From CAJCJE01 sp036494465 (GTDB lineage Bacteria > Actinomycetota > Actinomycetes > Mycobacteriales > Pseudonocardiaceae), in assembly GCA_036494465.1 (NCBI GenBank), contig DASXOJ010000087.1, forward strand, positions 4,553 to 68,552: DNA of 64,000 nt, read 5' to 3'. Shown one piece after another: positions 41,125 through 49,379 of this stretch (positions are counted from its first letter, which is position 1; every line of letters begins with the position of its first letter). Below the pieces are notes generated by a model. It had not been told where the DNA came from and made no database searches. It was given only the letters and a program-made list of their open reading frames with translations. A program made the translations under genes and the position numbers.

Positions 41125-41634
41125 CTACCTCCGCAGGTCCCGGGTGAACTTGGGAACGTCGACGAACTCGGAGAAGGTGTAGTGCCGGAGTACGTCGAGG
41201 AAGGCCCGCCGTTGGGTGGGGTCGAGCTGGTCAAGGAGATCCTGCTCAGCCTTCTCGGTAGCGACCGTCGCACGCTGACAGATCTTGCGCCCGCGTGCGG
41301 TGAGGGTCGGCCTGCGCGCCCTCCGGTCTCTGGGATCCGGAGCACGGACAACCAGACCTTTGTCCTCGAGGGAGTCGAGAGTCGCCGAGATGACGGATTT
41401 GTCGATCTTGACGAGCGCGGACAACTCCAACTGGGTCATCGGCGCGGACATCAGCGCGACCATCACGAAGTGTTCCTTGAGGGTCACGCCGATCGCCTCG
41501 AGGGCGGCATCCTTACGCTGGCCAAATCCGAGCCAAGTGCGATTCAGTAGCCAATTGACATCGCCATACAGCGGGTGTTCGGATCCTTCCATTCCGGTAT
41601 CGTACCGAATGTCCTCAGCCTGGTCGCGGTTCAC
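41125..41634 (-). CDS. MarR-family transcriptional regulator
   Basis: The product has 169 residues from the GTG at 41634, chosen for the GGAGG eight bases upstream; in-frame starts at 41652 and 41739 lack such a site. The winged helix is MTQLELSALVKIDKSVISAT, then LEDKGLVVRAPDPRDRRARR, the MarR wing signature. It is divergent from the hydrolase-monooxygenase-crotonase operon that begins at 42018, whose strong promoter is at 41773-41801. It probably regulates that operon in response to a phenolic ligand. Confidence 0.88.
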   Translation of the reverse strand: MNRDQAEDIRYDTGMEGSEHPLYGDVNWLLNRTWLGFGQRKDAALEAIGVTLKEHFVMVALMSAPMTQLELSALVKIDKSVISATLDSLEDKGLVVRAPDPRDRRARRPTLTARGRKICQRATVATEKAEQDLLDQLDPTQRRAFLDVLRHYTFSEFVDVPKFTRDLRR

Positions 41635-42017
41635 CAGGTGGTCCTCCGGCATGAGCGGTGCGCTCGTCGGGCATGGCACGGCATGGCGGGTCGCCCGCCC
41701 GGTCGCGAGGACTTCCGAATATTCCCTGATCTCCACCACGGCTGTCCGTGCGCCGTCTTCATCAGACTATTCTTGACACAGAACATCTTGGCTCATACTA
41801 TCTGGTCACGGCCAATCGTGGGTCCGGGATGGCGCAGGGACTTCCGGCCACTGCCTCGGCCTCGCCCGGTCCGGCGCGAGTCGGATGACAGCGCCGAGGG
41901 TCACTCGGCGAACGCGCCAGGCGAGGAACATCCTTTCGTGCTACTCCGCGCCCTTCGGGTGATTGTCGACTCTCGGCCGACCCGAGCGATCTTCCAGTAA
42001 TCATGAAGGAGAAAAGC
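41635..42017 (+). promoter_or_regulatory. Intergenic region with a strong promoter for the hydrolase operon
   Basis: TTGACA (41773-41778) and TACTAT (41796-41801) are exactly 17 bases apart, about 215 bases before the hydrolase ATG at 42018. The long leader shows no gene or clear riboswitch. A MarR site probably overlaps here; AGACTAT and ATACTATCT flank the promoter, but no convincing palindrome was found. Confidence 0.6.
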
Positions 42018-42722
42018 ATGAGCGACTCAACCAGTACGGCGCTTGGACGACCGGTCATTCTCGTCAACGGCATGGGGTCGAACTTCGATTCACTGTGGCG
42101 GCGCAACGGCTGGGTCGACAAACTGGAGGCAGCCGGCCGCACCGTGATCGGTGTGGACCTGCCCGGCCATGGCGCCTCCAAGGATGCCGTTGACCGAGAC
42201 GCCGCCGATCTCGTCCTCGACGAGGCGGCCAAGCACGGTTCTGTCGACGCAATCGGTTTTTCCGCCGGGGCGTGGGCACTGCTGCTTGCCGCAAGCGAGC
42301 AGCCTAACGCGTTCGAGCGGATTGCCGTCCTCGCTGCCGCCGACGCGGTGCTGACCGGTGGCATGCACAGCGAGGCCATGAACAAGCCCCTCATCGACGC
42401 ACTGCGTTCGGGGGAACCCACGGACAATCCGATGGTGACGCTGCTTCGCCACATCATCGCCGATGCCGGCAACGACCCGAAAGCGATTGCGGACTACCTT
42501 GCCGCGAGCAAGCGATTTGTCACCGTCGAAGGCTTGGGTGCCATCAAGGCGGAGGCACTGGTCATTGACGGCAGCGGAGACGGCGCAGGACAGTCGGCCC
42601 TGGTGGCAAGCACGATTCCGAGCGCGGAACACCTCACCATCGACGGCGCCGACCACTTCGAGATCCCGACCAACGCACAGTGCCGGGACACCGTCGTCAC
42701 CTTCATCAACAGCATCGGCTGA
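42018..42722 (+). CDS. Alpha/beta hydrolase
   Basis: The product has 234 residues from the ATG at 42018 behind AAGGAG; an ATG at 42003 is less likely. VILVNGMGSNFDSLWRRNGW is the oxyanion-side start of the fold. VIGVDLPGHGAS follows, with the nucleophile elbow GFSAGAW near residue 80 and the catalytic His in IDGADHFEIP near the end. It could hydrolyse a C-C bond of a meta-cleavage product or an ester or lactone. It is the first gene of a run with a flavin monooxygenase and a crotonase, divergent from a MarR gene. Confidence 0.85.
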   Translation: MSDSTSTALGRPVILVNGMGSNFDSLWRRNGWVDKLEAAGRTVIGVDLPGHGASKDAVDRDAADLVLDEAAKHGSVDAIGFSAGAWALLLAASEQPNAFERIAVLAAADAVLTGGMHSEAMNKPLIDALRSGEPTDNPMVTLLRHIIADAGNDPKAIADYLAASKRFVTVEGLGAIKAEALVIDGSGDGAGQSALVASTIPSAEHLTIDGADHFEIPTNAQCRDTVVTFINSIG

Positions 42723-42829
42723 CGGGCGGCGCAAGAGCTCAGGGCAGGTGGACCCTTCGAGTTTTGGGGCGTTCGATCCGCCCCATCGCAGTCACCGACA
42801 TCACACCGTTGTGACGAGGAGAAGTTGAC

Positions 42830-44509
42830 ATGAGCGGCAATCCCGAAGTGTTGATCATCGGCGGCGGTCCCGTCGGTCTGAGCGCGGCGCTGGCGCTCGG
42901 TCGTGCGGGCATCACCTGCTTGGTGCTGGAACGGCGTACTGAATTCTCCAGGTATCCCAAGGCCAATGGAGTGCACGCCCGGACGATGGAAATCTTCCGG
43001 GAATGGGGGGTCGTCGAACCGGTCAAGGCACTGACCGCCGGTATGCCCAACGAGGTCACGATCGCCTGGATGACTCGCTTGAACGGTATCGAGATCGGAC
43101 AACTCGTCCTTGGCGAGAACGCGGAGATCGCCCGCCTCTTCGATGCGCAGTCGCCGGAACGCATGTCGACGGTGGGGCAGCACATGTTCGAACCGGTGAT
43201 CGCCGAGATCGCCGGCGACCTGGACAGCGTGACCATCGAGCTTGGCTGTGAGGTTGTCGATTTCACGGTGGGCGAGGACTCGGTCACCGCGACCTACACC
43301 GACCAGACCGGTGCTCGACACACCGTCGACGCGCAGTACGTGATCGGGGCGGACGGTATGCGCAGTGTCGCGCGCCGCACGCTGGGCATCGGTGAGCATG
43401 GCGAGGCGTCGTTGGGAACAGCGATCAACGTCCAGTTCGACGCGGACCTCGACCCAATCCTCGGCGGCCGTCCCTCCCCCATCATCTGGATCGTCAACGC
43501 CGACACGCAGGGAGCGTTCATCCGGGACAGTCCCACCCGGTGGCGTTACAACTTCGAGATCCCGCCCGGCGCTGATGTCGACGCGGTGACTCGAGATCGT
43601 TGCGAGAAGGAAGTTGCCGACGCGATCGGTGCGGTCGTGCCGATCAAAATTCATCACATCTGGTCCTGGAGTCACGACCAAGCGGTTACGGACAAGTGGC
43701 GCGAGGGTCGGGTCTTCTTGGCAGGAGACGCCGCTCATCACTTCCCGCCGCATGGTGGCTTCGGATTGAACAGCGGAATACAGGATGTGCACAATCTGGT
43801 CTGGAAACTGATCGCGAGGTTGCGGTGGGGAGCCGGAGATGGGCTGCTCGATTCGTACGAGGTCGAGCGGCTCCCGGTCGCGGAGTTCAATGGTGACAAG
43901 ATGATGGAGAACACCCGGCAGATGGAGAAGACGGGTTTCCTGTCTCAGGACAAGAGTGTTCTTTCGTTGATCGAGACCGACGCGGGTGAGCATGTGCGTC
44001 GCGCGATCGCCGAAGGCATTCCCGCGCAGCGAAACCAGCTGGCCTCGCACGGCCAGCAATTCGGTTACCAATACACCAGTACGGCGATGGTGCCCGACGG
44101 AACCGAACTGGTCGCGTCGAGCGTTGCCGAGTATCGGCCGACCGCTCGGCCGGGTGCGCGGGCACCGCATTCCTGGGTGCGTTCCCACGGCGAGCGGATT
44201 TCGACGATCGACCTCTACGACGGCGGGTTCCTCCTCCTCACCGGTCCGGACAACGTCGGATGGGTGGCGGCGGCGGCCCAGGTTCGTGCCGAACTGGCCG
44301 TCCCGGTGATGGTGTTCGGATTAGGTACTGACCTCGCGCCGGTCGATGAGCCCATCGACGATCTCCTGCAACGCTATGGGCTGGACGCAGCCGGCGCAAT
44401 CCTCATCCGGCCGGACGGATTCGTCGGCTTCCGCTCGGTCGACCGGGCCGACGACGAGCTCAAGGCGTTGAGCGGCGCGCTGCGCCACATCCTGGATCTT
44501 GGCAACTGA
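42830..44509 (+). CDS. FAD-dependent aromatic hydroxylase (MhpA-like, copy 1)
   Basis: The product has 559 residues. EVLIIGGGPVGLSAALALGR is the FAD site, YVIGADGMRSVARRTLGI the DG motif and VFLAGDAAHHFPPHGGFGLN the GD motif. The C-terminal ~150 residues form the thioredoxin-like domain ending ILIRPDGFVGFRS. It resembles 3-(3-hydroxyphenyl)propionate hydroxylases and related single-component phenol hydroxylases. The product of 54808-56565 is a similar protein. It follows the alpha/beta hydrolase and precedes the crotonase, which suggests one pathway; the substrate is unknown. Confidence 0.88.
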   Translation: MSGNPEVLIIGGGPVGLSAALALGRAGITCLVLERRTEFSRYPKANGVHARTMEIFREWGVVEPVKALTAGMPNEVTIAWMTRLNGIEIGQLVLGENAEIARLFDAQSPERMSTVGQHMFEPVIAEIAGDLDSVTIELGCEVVDFTVGEDSVTATYTDQTGARHTVDAQYVIGADGMRSVARRTLGIGEHGEASLGTAINVQFDADLDPILGGRPSPIIWIVNADTQGAFIRDSPTRWRYNFEIPPGADVDAVTRDRCEKEVADAIGAVVPIKIHHIWSWSHDQAVTDKWREGRVFLAGDAAHHFPPHGGFGLNSGIQDVHNLVWKLIARLRWGAGDGLLDSYEVERLPVAEFNGDKMMENTRQMEKTGFLSQDKSVLSLIETDAGEHVRRAIAEGIPAQRNQLASHGQQFGYQYTSTAMVPDGTELVASSVAEYRPTARPGARAPHSWVRSHGERISTIDLYDGGFLLLTGPDNVGWVAAAAQVRAELAVPVMVFGLGTDLAPVDEPIDDLLQRYGLDAAGAILIRPDGFVGFRSVDRADDELKALSGALRHILDLGN

Positions 44510-44529
44510 CCTTTCTGTAGGAGATTGTC

Positions 44530-45390
44530 ATGAGCAATTCCGGTAAGTCGAAGGAATCACTGATCCAGAACGAGGCGGTTCGGCTCCACGAGGTGTCCAC
44601 CGGCTGCTTTACGGTGGTGATCGACAATCCACCCTTCAACCTCGTTGATTCGCAGGTATTCGCCGGTCTGCAGTCCGTGAAGTCATTCGCCGAGGACTCG
44701 GCGAATGACGTACGGGTACTGGTCTTCGAGAGCGCGAACCCCGAGTTCTTCGTCAACCACGTGGGCCTGGAGATCTCCGCCGAAGCGGGTGTATCCGAAC
44801 CCATGGAGATCCACCACGGATGGCCTGCCTACAGTCACTGGCTCAGCTCGAGCCCCGTGGTCACCATCATGATCCTGCGCGGACGGGCTCGGGGATTCGG
44901 CTGCGAGTTCGCCGCAAGCGCCGACATGCGGTTCGCAAGCAAGGAGAACAGTCGAATCGCCATGCTCGAGGTCGGCTTCGGTGCACTCCCCGGCGGCGGT
45001 GGACTCGAATGGAGCCAACTACTCGCAGGACGCGCACGAGCCATGGAGTTCGTCCTGAGCTCCGATGATTACGATGCCGACACCGCCGAGCTGTACGGCC
45101 TGGTGAATCGGTCCATTCCGGACGCGGAACTCGATGCCTACGTGTACCGGCTCGCTCGTCGCATCGCGAGCTTCAACCCGGCCTCGATCGCGACGGTCAA
45201 GACCTATCTCACGAAGCGCCAGCCCATCCCACTTCCGGTGGATCTGGCCGACACCGCCGCTGCCGCGGGCGGCCTGCTGTCGACCGACGCCGGGCAGGCC
45301 GTCGTCGCTCGCGTCATGGCCAAGGCAGGAGGTGTCCCTTTCGACTACAAGGTGGAGCTCGACCTGCCAAAACTCTGCGACGCGGACTAA
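44530..45390 (+). CDS. Enoyl-CoA hydratase/isomerase family protein
   Basis: The product has 286 residues. TVVIDNPPFNLVD is the crotonase N-terminus, and ILRGRARGFGCEFAASADMR is the oxyanion-hole and CoA-binding segment. MLEVGFGALPGGGGLEWSQL holds one of the usual catalytic Glu positions. The family hydrates, isomerises or cleaves CoA esters or related diketones. It is 20 bases after the monooxygenase gene and last in the operon; a 12-base-stem hairpin follows 7 bases after its stop. Confidence 0.87.
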   Translation: MSNSGKSKESLIQNEAVRLHEVSTGCFTVVIDNPPFNLVDSQVFAGLQSVKSFAEDSANDVRVLVFESANPEFFVNHVGLEISAEAGVSEPMEIHHGWPAYSHWLSSSPVVTIMILRGRARGFGCEFAASADMRFASKENSRIAMLEVGFGALPGGGGLEWSQLLAGRARAMEFVLSSDDYDADTAELYGLVNRSIPDAELDAYVYRLARRIASFNPASIATVKTYLTKRQPIPLPVDLADTAAAAGGLLSTDAGQAVVARVMAKAGGVPFDYKVELDLPKLCDAD

Positions 45391-45396
45391 AGCGCC

Positions 45397-45434
45397 GCTA
45401 ACACGATGCCTGCCGGGCCCACCATCGTGTTAGC
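45397..45434 (+). terminator. Hairpin after the crotonase gene
   Basis: GCTAACACGATG (45397-45408) and CATCGTGTTAGC (45423-45434) form a perfect 12-base stem with a GC-rich 14-base loop. No T run follows, so an operator for the next gene (45557) is also possible. Confidence 0.5.
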
Positions 45435-45556
45435 AGCTCCAACCCACGTCACGATCAATTCCAGCCTGCGAGCGAGATCCGCCGCGGATACAGTCCGCCA
45501 GGAAGAACAACGGCAGCTGGGCGGTACCAGCCGAATTTCTGTTGGGAGTTTCAATC

Positions 45557-46243
45557 ATGTCTCGAACCGCGCTGCTGCTCGGCGGCACCGGGCTCGTCGG
45601 TAGCCACTGTCTGGACCAGCTTCTCACCGATCACCGCTACAGCAGGGTCACAGTATTGACCCGGCGGCCTTTCTCGGGTGTCGACAACTCAGAGGGGCGT
45701 CTCGACGCACGCGTCGTCGACTTCGATCGACTCGCCGAGCAGTGGGATGTCACCGCCACCGATGTCTACTGCTGCCTGGGTACCACCATGAACTCCTCCC
45801 GGGAGGAGTTCCAACGGGTCGATCACGACTATCCGGTCGGGGCGGCGCGACTGGCCCGTGACTCCGGAGCGCAACGGCTCGCGATCGTCTCAGCCGTCGG
45901 TGCCAACCCAGGGTCGCGAATCTCGCTGTTGCGGGTCAAGGGTGAGACCGAGCGCGACGTCGCCGATCTTGGCTACGACTGTGTCGAGATCTTCCGACCC
46001 GGGACTCTGCTCGGCGACCGCACCAAACCACGCTCCGGTCAGGGGATCGCGAACGCGATCGGACCGGTCGCGGCGCGTGTGATGGTGGGTCCGCTCGCGC
46101 GCTTCCGGCCGGTCAGGTCCGAGACCGTGGCTACGGCGATGATCGCCGCCCTTCAGCTGGGCAGGCCGGGAGTCCACACCCATACCAACAAGGAGATCGT
46201 GGCGCTCGCCACGACCGCTGAACAGCCTTCTCGACAGGCGTGA
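45557..46243 (+). CDS. NAD(P)-binding epimerase-like protein (TIP30-like)
   Basis: The product has 228 residues from the ATG at 45557; a TTG at 45542 lies just upstream. It begins SRTALLLGGTGLVGSHCLDQ, a Rossmann nucleotide-binding motif. CCLGTTMNSSREEFQRVDHD and SAVGANPGSRISLLRVKGET (with the YxxxK Tyr replaced) are typical of the atypical-SDR HTATIP2/TIP30 group. Function in this cluster is unknown. It starts after the hairpin at 45397 and may have its own promoter. Confidence 0.82.
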   Translation: MSRTALLLGGTGLVGSHCLDQLLTDHRYSRVTVLTRRPFSGVDNSEGRLDARVVDFDRLAEQWDVTATDVYCCLGTTMNSSREEFQRVDHDYPVGAARLARDSGAQRLAIVSAVGANPGSRISLLRVKGETERDVADLGYDCVEIFRPGTLLGDRTKPRSGQGIANAIGPVAARVMVGPLARFRPVRSETVATAMIAALQLGRPGVHTHTNKEIVALATTAEQPSRQA

Positions 46244-46322
46244 GGCCCAATTCCTATGCCTGGTAACGGTTGCCGTGGCCGAGCGCCCTCGACGAGGATC
46301 ACCGGAACGGAACGGCGTGTCC

Positions 46323-46802
46323 ATGCCGGTTGACGCCGATGCCCGGCCGCTGCGGGAACGCCTGGTGGGATCCTGGCGATTGGTGTCCTACGAGGTGCGG
46401 GACGAGGCAGGCGGGTTCGTCGGTCACCCGCTGGGGGACGACGCCGCGGGCTATCTCGTCTACACGGCGGACGGCTTCATGTCCACACAGGTCATGCGGC
46501 TGCGCCGACCCCGGTATCGGGCCGGTGGATTCGGCGACGGCACCGTCGCCGAATCCGCGTCGGCGGCCCGCGGCTATGTGGCCTATGCCGGGACCTACCA
46601 CGTCGATGGCGATTCGGTGGTCGTACACGAGCCGGCGGTGAGCCTGTTCCCGAACTGGGTCGATACGGCCGTAGCCCGCAAGGCGCTCCTGGTTGAGCCA
46701 CGTCTCGAACTGACCACACCGGAGCCCCTGCCCTACGGCCGCCAACAACTGACCGCCGTACTGGTATGGGAGCGGGTCGAGAAATCGGGCTCGATCACCT
46801 GA
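46323..46802 (+). CDS. Lipocalin-like domain protein
   Basis: The product has 159 residues from the ATG at 46323; a GTG at 46275 in frame is the alternative. RERLVGSWRLVSYEVRDEAG at the start, then LGDDAAGYLVYTADGFMSTQ, are typical of the Lipocalin_5 group of small bacterial beta-barrel proteins. They may bind or isomerise small hydrophobic molecules. It precedes a strong bidirectional terminator shared with the convergent azoreductase gene. Confidence 0.78.
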   Translation: MPVDADARPLRERLVGSWRLVSYEVRDEAGGFVGHPLGDDAAGYLVYTADGFMSTQVMRLRRPRYRAGGFGDGTVAESASAARGYVAYAGTYHVDGDSVVVHEPAVSLFPNWVDTAVARKALLVEPRLELTTPEPLPYGRQQLTAVLVWERVEKSGSIT

Positions 46803-46843
46803 CCAGCGAAGGGCCCAGCCGGTTCGGCTGGGCCCTTCGCTGG
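46803..46843. terminator. Strong bidirectional terminator
   Basis: CCAGCGAAGGGCCCAGCC (46803-46820) pairs perfectly over 18 bases with 46826-46843 around the 5-base loop GGTTC. It sits exactly between the convergent lipocalin-like gene (ends 46802) and azoreductase gene (ends 46852). Confidence 0.9.
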
Positions 46844-46851
46844 CGCGGACG

Positions 46852-47502
46852 TCACACCCGCATTGCGCCGGCCAGGCTGCGGCCGTGCTCGTGCGCGGCC
46901 TGTTCGGCGGCGATACGGATCTCCTTGGCCAGATCCTTGAACGGCTCGAGTGCCGGGTTCACACCGGCCATGGTGAACTCCGCCTCAACGACCTTCAGAT
47001 CCAGCTTCCACACATCGGCGAGGATGCGACGCATCCACGCGGTGGCATGATCCCACCCTGCGCGCGGCGTGCCCTGCGCGTAGCTGCCGCCGCGTACGGT
47101 CACCAGCACCGCCTGCTTGCCCGCGATCGCCGGTTCGACGCCCGCTGTCATCCTCGGATCGCAGATCAGCAGATCCACCCAGGTCTTGAAGTGCTGCGAC
47201 ACACCGAAGTTGTACAGGGGTACCGCGAACAGCAACGCGTCGGCGTCGATCAGTTCACCGGCCAGCTCCGCGGCCAGGTTCAGGGCCTCGACCTGTTCGG
47301 CGGAGCGGTGGATCGCCGGCAAATAGCTAGCGTGCACTGCGGTCGACCACGCGGTCGCCGGGATCGGGTCGACGCCGACATGGCGGCTGACCACTTGAGA
47401 ATGTGGGTGGGCGGTGCGCCACTCCTGTTCGACGATGTCGGCGATCTCGCGGCTGTGTGAGCCCTCGATACGGATACTCGCGTCGAGACGGAACAGGGAC
47501 AT
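46852..47502 (-). CDS. azoR: FMN-dependent NADH-azoreductase / quinone reductase
   Basis: The product has 216 residues from the ATG at 47502, behind AGGAGG. SLFRLDASIRIEGSHSREIA is the flavodoxin-like FMN-binding start. LLFAVPLYNFGVSQHFKTWV and VLVTVRGGSYAQGTPRAGWD are family signatures. These enzymes reduce quinones and azo dyes with NADH and could protect the cell from quinones formed from catechols. An AAGGAC...GTCCTT operator overlaps the -35 box of its likely promoter, the same site as at the two extradiol dioxygenase genes. Confidence 0.9.
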   Translation of the reverse strand: MSLFRLDASIRIEGSHSREIADIVEQEWRTAHPHSQVVSRHVGVDPIPATAWSTAVHASYLPAIHRSAEQVEALNLAAELAGELIDADALLFAVPLYNFGVSQHFKTWVDLLICDPRMTAGVEPAIAGKQAVLVTVRGGSYAQGTPRAGWDHATAWMRRILADVWKLDLKVVEAEFTMAGVNPALEPFKDLAKEIRIAAEQAAHEHGRSLAGAMRV

Positions 47503-47701
47503 AGCTACCTCCTGGTCGCTGGTGGATTTCTGCTGACATGCCGCAGGCGCCGACTGGCTGAGGTAATTCCGCTCAGCCAGTGTCCGCGCGGCAGTGTCGG
47601 AAGTAGCTTGTGAGGTCGTGTCACCGAAAAGGCTGTCGAGTGAGCACATGAGCCATTCGACATCGTCTTGCTCAAGACTATCCACGAACCCAGCCTCAGT
47701 C

Positions 47702-47719
47702 AAGGACAGATTCGTCCTT
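47702..47719 (-). promoter_or_regulatory. AAGGAC-N6-GTCCTT operator between azoR and the group B TetR gene
   Basis: AAGGACAGATTCGTCCTT is an inverted repeat. On the minus strand it runs into a -35 box TTGACT; TAGTCT lies 17 bases further on as a weak -10, giving an azoR leader of about 165 bases. It is also about 60 bases upstream of the divergent TetR ATG. Confidence 0.6.
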
Positions 47720-47780
47720 AAGGTCTTGGCCTGTTCTCCTGACGACGCATACCGCGCGTGAGCGCCTGTATGCTTAGCCG

Positions 47781-48395
47781 ATGTCGAACCGCAACAACGC
47801 TGGCGTTCAGACGACCGAGCGGCCAGTTCGTACCCGGCGGGGCGCCGCCGAGGTCGAGCAGGCGATCACCGACGCCGTCGTCGTCGAGCTGGCCGAGGTC
47901 GGGTTCGGGCGGCTTACCTTCGACAGCGTCGCCGAGCGCGCCGGTACCGGCAAGAGCCCGCTGTACCGGCGGTGGCCTGACACGACGGCGCTGGTGATCG
48001 ACGCGTTGGAGACGCTGACCATGGACCCGGCCGGCTATGCGCGGACCGGCATCCTGCGGAAGGACCTGATCGGCCTCACCCGGCACATGACCAAGACGCA
48101 TCAAGGCGCCAAGGGCGCGGCATTCCGCAGCCTGCTGGGAGAAGCCCACCGCTATCCCGAGCTACTCGACCGGTTCAAGTCTCAGGTCCTGGCCCCGCTC
48201 TTCGACGCGCTGACCGAACTGCTCCGCGACGCCGCCAAGCGCGGCGAAGTGTCGTCGAAGCGCCTGACACCCGTGGTCCTCGAGGCGTTGCACGCACTCG
48301 TCATCAAACGTCTGATATTGGAAACTCGAGATCTGAGCACCAAGGACATTACCGAAATGGTCGACCAGGTACTCCTGCCGCTCGTCGTCGCCTGA
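47781..48395 (+). CDS. TetR-family regulator, paralogue group B (copy 2)
   Basis: The product has 204 residues. ERPVRTRRGAAEVEQAITDA and the helix-turn-helix LTFDSVAERAGTGKSPLYRR match copy 1 (37042-37656) almost residue for residue in the recognition helix. It lies between azoR (divergent) and extradiol dioxygenase copy 2 (convergent), and the AAGGAC...GTCCTT sites flank it on both sides. It is the best candidate for the repressor acting at those sites. Confidence 0.91.
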   Translation: MSNRNNAGVQTTERPVRTRRGAAEVEQAITDAVVVELAEVGFGRLTFDSVAERAGTGKSPLYRRWPDTTALVIDALETLTMDPAGYARTGILRKDLIGLTRHMTKTHQGAKGAAFRSLLGEAHRYPELLDRFKSQVLAPLFDALTELLRDAAKRGEVSSKRLTPVVLEALHALVIKRLILETRDLSTKDITEMVDQVLLPLVVA

Positions 48396-48433
48396 GGCGA
48401 TTCCGCAAGGTAGGCGATGAGATCGAGCGGTGA

Positions 48434-48991
48434 TCACGCGCTCGGCGGAGACCAGGCGATCAGCTCGGCGACCGTCTTTCCACCGCGCAGCTCCCGCAAC
48501 ATCTGGGCGGGATCGAAGGGGCTGGCAGACAGCACGTACCTGTCCCCGCCCGCGTAGAAGTCGACGATCTCCTGCTCGCTGAAACCGGTGTCGTAGAACA
48601 GCTCGACGGTGTTGCGGTCCGGGTCCTCGTAATACATCGACATCGTGGCGCCGTGGTTGAGGCAGATCCCCGGAAGTACCGAGGACTCGGCCAGCCGGCC
48701 ATGCTTCTCCAGCAGCTCCGCCAGGCTCGGATACTCGAACGAGACATGGTTCATTCGAGACAGCGTGGTCTCGTCACGAGAACCCGGCTGCGTCATCGAA
48801 CCGGAGTCATCGGTCTTGACGACGTTGAACATCCCGAACCGGTGATGACTGTCATCGGTCCGCAGGAAGCACGCACTGTGGTCGGAGGTCTCGACGCCGA
48901 TCGTCGCATCGAGAACAGTCAGGTACCACAGCTTCATCGCTTCGTAGTTGCTGGTGTTCACAATGAGGTGCGCAAGCTTCGGTGATGCCAT
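48434..48991 (-). CDS. Single-domain extradiol dioxygenase-like VOC protein (copy 2)
   Basis: The product has 185 residues from the ATG at 48991, behind GAGAGAAGAGA. It aligns over the full length with copy 1: ASPKLAHLIVNTSNYEAMKL, HHRFGMF, MNHVSFEYPS, NHGATMSMYYEDPD and VELFYDTGFSEQEIVDFYAG. The same His, His, Glu metal ligands are present. Unlike copy 1, no FAH gene follows. Two tandem operator-like sites precede it (49081-49120). Confidence 0.83.
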   Translation of the reverse strand: MASPKLAHLIVNTSNYEAMKLWYLTVLDATIGVETSDHSACFLRTDDSHHRFGMFNVVKTDDSGSMTQPGSRDETTLSRMNHVSFEYPSLAELLEKHGRLAESSVLPGICLNHGATMSMYYEDPDRNTVELFYDTGFSEQEIVDFYAGGDRYVLSASPFDPAQMLRELRGGKTVAELIAWSPPSA

Positions 48992-49080
48992 CACTGTCTC
49001 TTCTCTCAACAGTCACATTGAGCCCGCGCCCCAGCTATGGGGAGCGGGCGAGAAGCAGCCAATACTGCCGTGACCAACGT

Positions 49081-49120
49081 AGGGACAACTCCGTCCTAAG
49101 TCAAGGACTAACTCGTCCTA
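49081..49120 (-). promoter_or_regulatory. Tandem operators upstream of VOC copy 2
   Basis: AGGGACAACTCCGTCCTA (49081-49098) and AAGGACTAACTCGTCCTA (49103-49120) are two imperfect copies of the same site, 22 bases apart start to start (about two helical turns). On the minus strand TTGACT overlaps the second copy, with TACGTT 17 bases on. Confidence 0.58.
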
Positions 49121-49189
49121 TGGGCAGGCGGCGTAGCTACCGCACCGTCGCGTCCGGACACGGCGCCCGACAACAGATGTAACGAACTC

Positions 49190-49219
49190 TTGACGCACGT
49201 ATCCATCGCGTCACATAAT
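49190..49219 (+). promoter_or_regulatory. Promoter of the flavoprotein-molybdenum hydroxylase operon
   Basis: TTGACG (49190-49195) and CATAAT (49214-49219) are 18 bases apart, giving a leader of about 155 bases before the ATG at 49380. The -10 matches the consensus at five of six positions. The rest of the 388-base gap to VOC copy 2 holds the tandem operators and nothing else I recognise. Confidence 0.55.
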
Positions 49220-49379
49220 TGGCCGCGCTGGTCCAAGCAGATCGCGCACGGTTCGACCGTATACGGACGAACTTCCAGTCAGCCCGCCCTCCACTCGGGC
49301 CCGCACCGGCATCATCCATTGCCACCCGATCATCAAACGGCCCGTCCAGTCCACCCGAGCCGAGTCCAGGAGTGGGAAC

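Noticed and set aside
47666..47685. GTCTTG-CT-CAAGAC palindrome upstream of azoR
   Set aside because: A short palindrome seen once in the window; it overlaps the supposed -10 region but has no partner copy to support it as an operator.
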